A stretch of 5,650 nt of DNA. Source: Ruminococcus sp. GTDB lineage: Bacteria > Bacillota > Clostridia > Oscillospirales > Ruminococcaceae. A model generated the notes under the pieces. That model did not search any database, was not told the origin of the DNA, and saw nothing but the letters and a program-made list of their open reading frames with translations. How positions within the stretch are numbered: the stretch's first letter is position 1; each line of letters begins with the position of its first letter. The position numbers were made by a program, and so were the translations under genes. Of the stretch, positions 1 to 5,650 are shown in pieces. The DNA is taken from positions 1-5,650 of the forward strand of contig DMBA01000236.1 in the NCBI GenBank assembly GCA_003446315.1. Reading direction: 5' to 3'.

Positions 1-570
1 GTTACCCGCTTCACCGATATCATCGCTGAGGAGCTGAATGTCAAGAACGTGGAAGTCGCTGACGATGTTTCCGCGATCGCAGAGGTGCAGTATGCTCCGA
101 ACTTCAATGCGATCCGTGACCGCTACCGTGACCGCGTTCCGGTTCTCATCAAAGCAATCAAGTCCGGCGCGTTCCGTCTGACAGAGGATGCTGCTGTGCT
201 GACCATCGACGGCAAGGAAGAATCCTTCGATCCGGAGATCATTCTTGTGACCTATCAGGCAAAGGACGGCGGTCATATCATGAGTGGTCACGGCATTGTC
301 GTTTCCCTCGACCTGACGATCACCGATGAGCTCCGCGCTGAGGGTATTGCGCGTGACCTCGTTCGTATGATCCAGGATGCAAGAAAGCAGGGCGGCTGCG
401 AGATTTCCGACCGCATCGTGCTTCAGCTTGAGGGTACATATCCGGAAAGCTATGCAGACTACATCTGCGGCGAAACACTCGCTGCGCTCGGCTCCGTTTC
501 TGCTCCGATCGCTGAATTTGAGATCGAAGGCACAGACGGCACAATCAAGGGCGCAATTGCAAAGGCATGA
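1..570 (+). CDS. ileS: Isoleucyl-tRNA synthetase, C-terminal part (5' end outside window)
   Basis: This is the 3' end of a gene for isoleucyl-tRNA synthetase, the cytoplasmic class I enzyme that attaches isoleucine to tRNA-Ile. The frame is open from base 1 and ends at TGA 568-570, giving 189 residues; a GTG at 49 is internal, not a start. Only the tail after the anticodon-binding domain is visible. Recognisable stretches are ELNVKNVEVADD (fragment residues 11-22), PNFNAIRDRY (33-42) and LRAEGIARDLVRMIQDARK (111-129), the last being a conserved signature of the C-terminal extension (DUF5915 type) found in the long, eukaryote-like IleRS class. In other bacteria that class is often insensitive to mupirocin; this is family knowledge and cannot be judged here because the catalytic HIGH and KMSKS regions lie upstream. 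No frameshift is seen. The gene converges on the - strand membrane-protein gene and ends about 30 bases before a shared hairpin terminator. Confidence in the family is high. Confidence 0.93.
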   Translation, partial: VTRFTDIIAEELNVKNVEVADDVSAIAEVQYAPNFNAIRDRYRDRVPVLIKAIKSGAFRLTEDAAVLTIDGKEESFDPEIILVTYQAKDGGHIMSGHGIVVSLDLTITDELRAEGIARDLVRMIQDARKQGGCEISDRIVLQLEGTYPESYADYICGETLAALGSVSAPIAEFEIEGTDGTIKGAIAKA

Positions 571-601
571 TCCTGTAATCCAAGATTCCTTATATCAAAC
601 A

Positions 602-635
602 AAACGCACGGAAGATCGTTCTCTTCCGTGCGTTT
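602..635. terminator. Bidirectional intrinsic terminator between convergent genes
   Basis: A perfect 14-bp inverted repeat (arms 602-615 and 622-635) encloses the 6-base loop TCGTTC. On the + strand it follows the ileS stop by 31 bases and leads into GATTTATTT. On the - strand it lies 3 bases past the TAA of the membrane-protein gene and leads into TTTTGTTTG, a better U-tract. The symmetry, T-rich flanks on both sides and position between convergent stops fit a terminator serving both genes, with stronger termination expected for the - strand transcript. Confidence 0.88.
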
Positions 636-638
636 GAT

Positions 639-2267
639 TTATTTCACAAATGCGTGATATTTCAGGATCTCACAGGTTTCTGTGTTCAGGATCACTTCAT
701 ATTCGTAATCAGCCGTTTCAAAATCCAGCTCGTATACATATGCGCCGGAACTGCGGTCGATCTTGGCTTTCGTAAACGTCACATCTGCTGTATTGCGCAG
801 CCCCGCTTTCTCCAGCGCAGTATCCCTTGCAGCAAGCAATCCCGCTGCGTGCGTGGTGTCCGCAGATACCGGATGGACATCTACGGTGTTCGACATGCCC
901 GTTTGTGCATCCAGCTCTATCAGATATTGCGTGCCGTCATCCAGCGTGAATGCGATCAAATAAACATTTTCATCCAGCTTCACTTTCGTGACAATGACTT
1001 CATCGGTTTTCAGATCGCCGGCGCGTTTGAGCGCTTGCCGGATCGCCGCTTCTTCCGGCAGAATATTCCCCGGCGGTGCGGCTGCCGGCGGGTCATCCAC
1101 TGTGTATTTTATCAGTGCGCCCGTTTCTGCTTCCAACTGTACAGAATAGATCCTGCCGTCTTCTCCCAGCAGCTCGTATTTGTAGCAGCCGGAATTGCCT
1201 TCCATATCCCGCTTCTCTTTCAGGATCAGCGCCTGACGGAGATTTGCACAATCCAGCGCAGCCTGCCGCATTTCTGAAACGGGTTTCCAGTTTTCAATAC
1301 TGAACTGCATTTCAGCCGGGAACGTATCCGATGCAAGCAGCTTGCCGCTGACGGCTTCTATTTGTAATTCGGATTGCTGCCCGCCGTCTTGCAGCGTGAC
1401 CGTATAAATCGGCGGTTCTGCGTCCGTTTTGAGCTTCGTACTGAGGAAGACCGGTGCGGCTGCCTGTACGGAATCTGCCGCGATCTGCTGTACGGCATCC
1501 AGTGTCAGATAGTCCGACGGCAGTGCATCAAGCTGCTGCTGCGGCGGATCGGCGGATTCTGTGTTCTGCGGAAGTGCTGCCGATTGCGGTTTCCGGTTCA
1601 GCATGAGAAATAAAACCGCTGCAAACAGACAGATCAGGCAGCAGAATCCTGCAATGATCGTCCATAACGGAACGGAAACGGAACGCCCCGTTTTTTTGTT
1701 CGGCTTCTGCGTTTGCACGATCTCCCGCACATTGGTCTGCGCTTGCTCCGTTGTGCGTGCCGCGGCTGCTTCTGCGATGCTCTGCGTAAATGCTTCGGTA
1801 TCAGAGGCAGTCCATTGAAGCTGTGAAACCGCTGCCGTCAGGATGTCCTTCTGCGGCGCTGTGCCGCCCTGACTGAATGTGAGCTGACGCAGCGCTTTTT
1901 CCGTCTTGTGCTGCTGCTCCTCAACGGTGTGTCCGCAGGCGGCTGCCGCTTTTGCATCGGATATGCCGCATAACCAGAGCGTGAGATCTCTTCGGCTGCC
2001 GCTTGGGAGCTTCATGACCGGCAGCAGCACATCCGGGATCATATCCGGATCCGGCGGCTCGGGTGTGCGGGTTTGGCAGATGCGGATCAGATGCGCAAGC
2101 GCAGCTTCCGGAATCGCATCCGGTGCAGACCGCATGGCTGCTGCGATGGCTTCTGTGACCGCTTCTCTGCCGCTGATCTTTGTCCCAAGACACATCACAG
2201 CGATCGGAAACAGCGATTCTGCGCATTGCAAAAGCGCCTGCGCATCCGGTTGAATGGCATCAGACAA
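639..2267 (-). CDS. Single-pass membrane protein: ECF-sigma-like N-terminal domain, TM helix, four PepSY-like repeats
   Basis: The product is 542 residues from a TTG start at 2267. Residues about 8-66 read like a worn ECF sigma region 2 (ALLQCAESLFPIAVMCLG, then a helical stretch ending AALAHLIRICQTR). Residues about 82-130 read like region 4: LP, RRDLTLWLCGISDAKAAAACG, then EEQQHKTEKALRQL, the layout of a helix-turn-helix. A linker ending in basic KKTGR precedes one hydrophobic helix (about 200-224), so the N terminus should be cytoplasmic and the rest outside. The outer part holds four PepSY-like units at about 252-317, 329-390, 403-464 and 472-538, each an alpha helix followed by strands with the turn 'ExxSGKLL', 'EAETGALI', 'DAQTGMSN' or 'NTETCEIL'. 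PepSY domains are known from M4 peptidase propeptides and YpeB; here they probably sense or bind something at the envelope. No catalytic residues are seen. Cys340 and Cys361 in unit 2 could pair, which is inference. The gene has its own consensus promoter and terminator. PepSY and topology are fairly sure; the sigma-like reading is moderate, and an anti-sigma-type regulator is the main alternative. Confidence 0.8.
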   Translation of the reverse strand: MSDAIQPDAQALLQCAESLFPIAVMCLGTKISGREAVTEAIAAAMRSAPDAIPEAALAHLIRICQTRTPEPPDPDMIPDVLLPVMKLPSGSRRDLTLWLCGISDAKAAAACGHTVEEQQHKTEKALRQLTFSQGGTAPQKDILTAAVSQLQWTASDTEAFTQSIAEAAAARTTEQAQTNVREIVQTQKPNKKTGRSVSVPLWTIIAGFCCLICLFAAVLFLMLNRKPQSAALPQNTESADPPQQQLDALPSDYLTLDAVQQIAADSVQAAAPVFLSTKLKTDAEPPIYTVTLQDGGQQSELQIEAVSGKLLASDTFPAEMQFSIENWKPVSEMRQAALDCANLRQALILKEKRDMEGNSGCYKYELLGEDGRIYSVQLEAETGALIKYTVDDPPAAAPPGNILPEEAAIRQALKRAGDLKTDEVIVTKVKLDENVYLIAFTLDDGTQYLIELDAQTGMSNTVDVHPVSADTTHAAGLLAARDTALEKAGLRNTADVTFTKAKIDRSSGAYVYELDFETADYEYEVILNTETCEILKYHAFVK

Positions 2268-2274
2268 GGCTGCA

Positions 2275-2280
2275 CCTTCT
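2275..2280 (-). promoter_or_regulatory. Ribosome binding site that decides the TTG start of the membrane-protein gene
   Basis: On the - strand AGAAGG is followed by 7 bases (TGCAGCC) and then TTG at 2267-2265. Between the predicted transcription start (about 2327) and this TTG there is no in-frame ATG or GTG, and the next in-frame ATG is about residue 25, inside the helix of the sigma-like domain. TTG is therefore the best-supported start. A longer version of the frame reaching to 2435 would encode the preceding gene's terminator and this gene's promoter as protein. Confidence 0.72.
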
Positions 2281-2333
2281 TTCCTTTTCAGCGGACAATC
2301 TGCCGATGGAACGACTTGTCCTTCTTCCTTTTT

Positions 2334-2362
2334 ATTATATAAAAAAGCATGAGAAATGTCAA
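2334..2362 (-). promoter_or_regulatory. Consensus sigma-70/sigma-A promoter of the membrane-protein gene
   Basis: Read on the - strand, a perfect -35 box TTGACA (2362-2357) and a perfect -10 box TATAAT (2339-2334) are separated by exactly 17 bases. Transcription should start near 2327, leaving an untranslated leader of roughly 60 bases before the TTG start. A full match to both hexamers at ideal spacing is uncommon and predicts strong basal transcription unless a repressor acts. No obvious operator palindrome overlaps it. Confidence 0.9.
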
Positions 2363-2395
2363 GTGCAATCGTATGTCTGCCGGAAAATACAAAAT

Positions 2396-2427
2396 CCCCG
2401 AAGCATGTCATAAAAACTGCTTCGGGG
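2396..2427 (-). terminator. Intrinsic terminator of the M16C peptidase gene
   Basis: A perfect 10-bp inverted repeat (arms 2396-2405 and 2418-2427, CCCCGAAGCA against TGCTTCGGGG) has a 12-base loop. On the - strand it begins 22 bases after the peptidase stop codon and is followed by ATTTTGTATTTT. It sits immediately before the -35 box of the next gene, so the peptidase and the membrane protein look like separate transcription units even though they are co-directional. On the + strand the hairpin lacks a good T-tract. Confidence 0.85.
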
Positions 2428-2449
2428 TCTTGCATATCAGGTGCTGCAA

Positions 2450-5356
2450 TTATGCAGATGCTCCCGGATCCGTCAGATCAGGGCAGTCTGCAAGCAGATT
2501 TTCCGATGCGCAGATGCAAACTGCACCCTGCGCTGCAAACGTATCCCAGATCGTGCCGAATGACAGCAGATCTTCCCGCGTGAGTGCGAGGATCTGGCGG
2601 CGGTCTGCGATCAGGTCTTCCTTTGTGCGGCCGATCGTCCAGTAGCAGTCTGCTGCCATGCCTTCCTCACGCGGAGAACGCAGCGGATCACCGTCCGAAA
2701 GCGTCGAGATGATGAATTTGTCCAGCGGCTCTCCGCTTTCACAGAAGCTGCGGATGAATGCCGATATGCCGCGGTTGACTTCCAGCGAATGTGCCGGCGA
2801 CGGATCACGATAGGAATATGTGAACACGCTGCCGTCCCACTGGACGGAAAGTCCGGTGCCGTATGCGCCGCCCTGTACACGAACTGTGTTCCAGAGATAG
2901 CTCAGGGAAATGATCTTTGCCGCTGCGCGCAGTCCGGCATGATACGAAAGCCCTAAGCTGCCAAGACGGCAGCCCTGTACTGCATATCCAATCTGCGCCG
3001 GGATCGGATAACCTGTGCGGAATGGCAGATCTGTTTTGTATGCAGCCGCTTTCGGGACGGCGGTGCCCTGCGGGAAGCGTTCGATCAGCGGTGCAAGATC
3101 GGCATCCTCTGCCGCTGTCACACTGGCATAAACCATTCTGCTGATGCAGAACGAATCCTTTTGCATTTTTTGCAGCAATCCGGAAAATGCCGCAAACTGT
3201 CCGTCATAATCCTTCATCAGTGCGTGGATCTGCCGGATCGCCGGGAAGCCGTTCAGGGCACTCCGCACTGCATTCTGCGCAGAATATCCTGCCATGACAC
3301 AGCTCAGGCCAAGCGAATGTCCTGCCATGACACCGAGCTGTCTGGCGCGTTCGTCTGCCTGCTGCATGAATTCGCGGATCTTTTCCTTTTGCGTCAGATC
3401 GGTCGTCCGGAGCACTTCGGTTACAAGATCAAATGCCTCGCTGAGCTTCTCGCGCAGGACACTGCATCTGACCGAAAAGACCGGTGTGCATGTCTCGTTC
3501 TGATCCTTTTTGCTCAGCGCTTCGATCGAGAAATTCATTCTGCCGACTGTGTTTTTCAGTTTCTGCTGCAATTCCAGTGCGGAATAATTTGCTGTGGAAA
3601 GCTGCCCCATCAGGGTGGCTGCATGCATGAGCTGCGGCAGTTCTTCCAGTGTGAAATCCGTCAGTGCGAAATTGAGCGTGAAATGCACGATCCCGCTGCA
3701 TGCTGCCGGATGATAAAGCACCGGTATGCCGCAGATCTCCTTTTCAACGGTCTCTGTCCATGCCGGCACTTCATTGACCGCGGAAAGCGGCAGTGTCGGC
3801 AGCGTTGCAAGCTGCTCCTGTGTATCCGGTGTCTGCTGCCAGTTCAGCAGTTTTTCATTCAGCGTGCGGTTTGCTGCAAGGTCTGCTTCTGTCCACGATG
3901 CTTTGATCGCTGCAAGACGGTCGGCTTCTTCCTGCCGCAGCTCTTCACCGCGGGTATAAGACGGCAGTGTGTGCAGCACGGCAAGACCTGTTTCATCCAG
4001 ATACAACTCGCGCAGCAGCGCATCAAATGCGCCGTCTTCGATCATCCGGCGGATCTCTGCAAAGGCTTCCAGATATTCCAGATACAGCATCGGATCACCG
4101 CCGTGCAGCCAACTGTTCATGCAATTGATGCAGCGCTCCAGTCCCTGCGGTTCTTCCGGTTCCAGCAGACGGAATTCGAGAATGTTGGCAGATGCACGCA
4201 GCGCTTCCTTGTCTACGCCTTTTTCCAGCATCTCACTTGCCGCTTTTCGGATCAGCGGCAGGATCTCATCTGCTTTGCCGTCTGCAACATTCCGGAAATG
4301 CAGCATCAGATAAGGCTGTGCGACTGAATCATCTGCCGAAATGCTCATTTCCTGTGCAAGTCCTGCCGAAAGGATCGCACGTTTCAGCGGCGCTTCGTTT
4401 GAACCGGCAACTGCATCATTCAGGACACGCACGGCAAGCAGCTTGGTGCGGTCTTTCCATGTGCCGATAATCTTTCCTACCGTCAGGATGCCTTTGTTTT
4501 CTGCGGATTCATCCTTTGCAAGCTCATAATACTGCGTCTGTGTATCAGAAACAGGCTTCTGCATTTGCAGCACCGGAAGCGCTTCCGATCGCTCATACCG
4601 GCAGAGGTATTCGTCGATCAGCCGCAGCGTGTCATCCAGCGGAATGCTGCCGTCCAGATAAATGCGGGCATTCGACGGGTGATAAAAACGATGATACGTT
4701 TCACAGAATTTTTCATAGCGCAGGGACGGGATCACTGCCGGATCACCGCCGGAATTGAAGCCGTATGCAGTATCCCGGTAAAGCATTTCCAGCAGCTTGT
4801 ATTCAGCCAGTTCGTCTGCGCTGCCGAGTGCACCTTTCATCTCATTGAAGACAACACCCTTATAGCTCAGTGTGCCGTCTTCTGCTTCTTCAATATGCCA
4901 GCCTTCCTGATAGAAAATATTCGGATTCTTCAGAATGGCGGGTGCGAATACTGCATCCAGATATACTTCTGTGAGATTCAGAAAATCGCGGGTATTGCGG
5001 CTGGATACAGGATACATGGTCTTATCCGGAAAGGTCATTGCATTGAGGAACGTGTTCATAGAGCTTTTCAGCAGCTCGACAAACGGTTCTCTGACCGGAT
5101 ATTTTGCAGAACCGCAGAGTACAGAATGCTCCAGAATATGGAACACGCCTGTGCTGTCTTCCGGAAGGGTCTTGAAAGCGATCGAGAACAGCTTGTTTTC
5201 GATCTGATTCTCCATCCAGACAAGCTCTGTGCCCGTTTTGTCATAAACCATTTCGATCAGGTTGCCGTCCAGTTCATCAGAATGACGAACTCGGGTGACG
5301 GTAAAGCCGTGCAGGGTATCGCCCTGCTGCAATGCGGGTTGTTGTTTCTGTTGCAT
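2450..5356 (-). CDS. M16C zinc metallopeptidase, presequence-protease (PreP/Cym1) type
   Basis: The product is 968 residues, full length for the M16C family (PreP, Cym1, falcilysin), which encloses and cuts short unstructured peptides in a two-half chamber. The inverted zinc motif HxxEH is HILEH, giving zinc ligands His73 and His77 and catalytic base Glu76. The third ligand is Glu172 in GVVFNEMKGA, 99 residues after His73, close to the spacing in human PreP. Other family hallmarks are LCGSAKYPVREPF (80-92), NAMTFPDKTMYP (105-116), SGGDP (202-206) and YHPSNAR (225-231). The C-terminal half carries the substrate-binding Arg826/Tyr832 pair in RVQGGAYG and then YSYRDP (847-852). There is no signal peptide or membrane helix, so it should act in the cytoplasm, probably in peptide turnover. 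ATG at 5356 is preceded by AAAGGAG (5371-5365) with 8 bases of spacing, and the start fits the family N terminus. All key residues are present and no disruption is seen. The exact physiological substrate is unknown. Confidence 0.96.
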   Translation of the reverse strand: MQQKQQPALQQGDTLHGFTVTRVRHSDELDGNLIEMVYDKTGTELVWMENQIENKLFSIAFKTLPEDSTGVFHILEHSVLCGSAKYPVREPFVELLKSSMNTFLNAMTFPDKTMYPVSSRNTRDFLNLTEVYLDAVFAPAILKNPNIFYQEGWHIEEAEDGTLSYKGVVFNEMKGALGSADELAEYKLLEMLYRDTAYGFNSGGDPAVIPSLRYEKFCETYHRFYHPSNARIYLDGSIPLDDTLRLIDEYLCRYERSEALPVLQMQKPVSDTQTQYYELAKDESAENKGILTVGKIIGTWKDRTKLLAVRVLNDAVAGSNEAPLKRAILSAGLAQEMSISADDSVAQPYLMLHFRNVADGKADEILPLIRKAASEMLEKGVDKEALRASANILEFRLLEPEEPQGLERCINCMNSWLHGGDPMLYLEYLEAFAEIRRMIEDGAFDALLRELYLDETGLAVLHTLPSYTRGEELRQEEADRLAAIKASWTEADLAANRTLNEKLLNWQQTPDTQEQLATLPTLPLSAVNEVPAWTETVEKEICGIPVLYHPAACSGIVHFTLNFALTDFTLEELPQLMHAATLMGQLSTANYSALELQQKLKNTVGRMNFSIEALSKKDQNETCTPVFSVRCSVLREKLSEAFDLVTEVLRTTDLTQKEKIREFMQQADERARQLGVMAGHSLGLSCVMAGYSAQNAVRSALNGFPAIRQIHALMKDYDGQFAAFSGLLQKMQKDSFCISRMVYASVTAAEDADLAPLIERFPQGTAVPKAAAYKTDLPFRTGYPIPAQIGYAVQGCRLGSLGLSYHAGLRAAAKIISLSYLWNTVRVQGGAYGTGLSVQWDGSVFTYSYRDPSPAHSLEVNRGISAFIRSFCESGEPLDKFIISTLSDGDPLRSPREEGMAADCYWTIGRTKEDLIADRRQILALTREDLLSFGTIWDTFAAQGAVCICASENLLADCPDLTDPGASA

Positions 5357-5400
5357 ATATTATGCTCCTTTCATATCAGCAATACATGTGCGACTCTCTT

Positions 5401-5429
5401 ATTTTACCATATTATGCGTAAAAATGCAA
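5401..5429 (-). promoter_or_regulatory. Probable sigma-70/sigma-A promoter of the M16C peptidase gene (extended -10)
   Basis: On the - strand a partial -35 box TTGCAT (5429-5424) lies 17 bases before the -10 box TAAAAT (5406-5401). The -10 box is directly preceded by TGG, matching the TGn extended -10 element that compensates for a weak -35. Transcription would start near 5394 and give a leader of about 38 bases including the AAAGGAG ribosome binding site. Confidence 0.72.
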
Positions 5430-5483
5430 TAGCGATGCGCATTGGGGGAGCAATGCCAACAACTTAAGATTCTCCGTTAATTT

Positions 5484-5644
5484 GTGAATTGCTGCGCAAT
5501 TCACTTAGGGGCACCCTCTATCGCAGGGTGCCCCTCTCCGGAAAACGATCCACTGGATCGTTTTCTCGGATTCACCCCTGCGGAGCTCCTTGCATGCGGG
5601 GTATTTCGCTCACTGCGGTGAGCGACCAGAGGCTCTGCCTCTGG
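5484..5644. repeat. Tandem array of six hairpins in an intergenic region, probably continuing past the window
   Basis: Six inverted repeats lie almost end to end. H1: arms 5484-5492/5496-5504, 9 bp, loop TGC. H2: 5507-5517/5525-5535, 11 bp, 7-base loop. H3: 5541-5551/5555-5565, 11 bp, loop ACT, extended by TCCG/CGGA (5537-5540/5567-5570) across a one-base bulge. H4: 5574-5578/5598-5602, 5 bp, plus two more pairs past a bulged T, with the palindrome GGAGCTCC in its loop. H5: 5607-5613/5618-5624, 7 bp, loop TGCG. H6: 5626-5633/5637-5644, 8 bp, loop TCT. Roughly 70% of the bases can pair. The arms differ from one another, so this is not a simple tandem repeat. None has a convincing T-tract. It resembles dispersed intergenic hairpin repeats of Clostridia; that resemblance is from memory. 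It could instead be a structured RNA, a mobile-element end or a protein-binding region. Confidence 0.75.
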
Positions 5645-5650
5645 ACTCCG

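Noticed and set aside
654..1277. A 207-codon open frame on the + strand opposite the membrane-protein gene.
   Set aside because: It is antisense to a well-supported gene, its translation is rich in Cys, Arg and Phe with no family resemblance, and it has no ribosome binding site. It is a shadow of the - strand gene's codon usage.
3161..4327. A 388-codon open frame on the + strand inside the peptidase gene.
   Set aside because: It lies wholly antisense to the M16C peptidase, whose zinc ligands and family motifs are intact across this locus. The translated protein is Cys/His/Gln-rich and lacks recognisable domains.
639..5356. The peptidase and the PepSY protein as an operon in which PepSY units inhibit the peptidase.
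   Set aside because: PepSY domains are linked to inhibition of some secreted peptidases, but a terminator and a separate consensus promoter lie between the genes. The M16C enzyme has no export signal, while the PepSY units should be outside the membrane.
4565..5467. A 300-codon open frame on the + strand overlapping the peptidase start.
   Set aside because: It is antisense to the conserved N-terminal catalytic half of the peptidase and runs through that gene's promoter. There is no independent sign of a gene.
5507..5535. The 11-bp GC-rich hairpin as an intrinsic terminator.
   Set aside because: Neither side has a run of T after the stem, and no gene in the window ends next to it. It fits better as one member of the hairpin array, although a terminator for a gene to the right cannot be wholly excluded.
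5484..5644. The repeated hairpins as a CRISPR array.
   Set aside because: The arms are not copies of one repeat, there are no uniform spacers, and no cas-like gene is present.
5477..5650. An open frame on the + strand across the hairpin array.
   Set aside because: There is no start codon with a ribosome binding site, and the translation simply decodes hairpin arms. The pairing pattern explains the sequence better than coding does.

Overview
The window looks like chromosomal DNA from a Gram-positive anaerobe of the class Clostridia, most likely Oscillospiraceae/Ruminococcaceae. This rests on the moderately GC-rich coding DNA with AT-rich control regions, the near-consensus housekeeping-sigma promoters, the AAAGGAG-type ribosome binding site, the long-form isoleucyl-tRNA synthetase tail, a PreP-like M16C peptidase and PepSY-domain proteins. 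The genus is not determinable from what is visible.

Layout, left to right. (1) Bases 1-570 on the + strand are the last 189 codons of isoleucyl-tRNA synthetase (ileS); its 5' part lies outside the window. (2) A perfect 14-bp hairpin at 602-635 separates ileS from the gene converging on it and probably terminates both. (3) On the - strand, 639-2267 encodes a single-pass membrane protein of 542 residues. Its N-terminal cytoplasmic part resembles a degenerate ECF sigma factor, followed by one transmembrane helix and four PepSY-like repeats outside the cell. I place its start at a TTG codon (2267), because the frame further upstream reads through the neighbour's terminator and the gene's own consensus promoter. 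(4) Bases 2396-2427 are the terminator of the next - strand gene. (5) 2450-5356 on the - strand encodes a complete 968-residue zinc metallopeptidase of family M16C (PreP-like), with its own extended -10 promoter at 5401-5429. (6) 5430-5650 has no convincing gene but holds an unusually dense tandem run of six hairpins (5484-5644) reaching almost to the window edge.

The three genes appear to be three separate transcription units. ileS charges tRNA, the M16C peptidase probably degrades peptides in the cytoplasm, and the membrane protein is a candidate envelope sensor or regulator. Nothing in the sequence ties them into one pathway. The two items most worth following up are the sigma-like/TM/PepSY fusion protein and the hairpin array.
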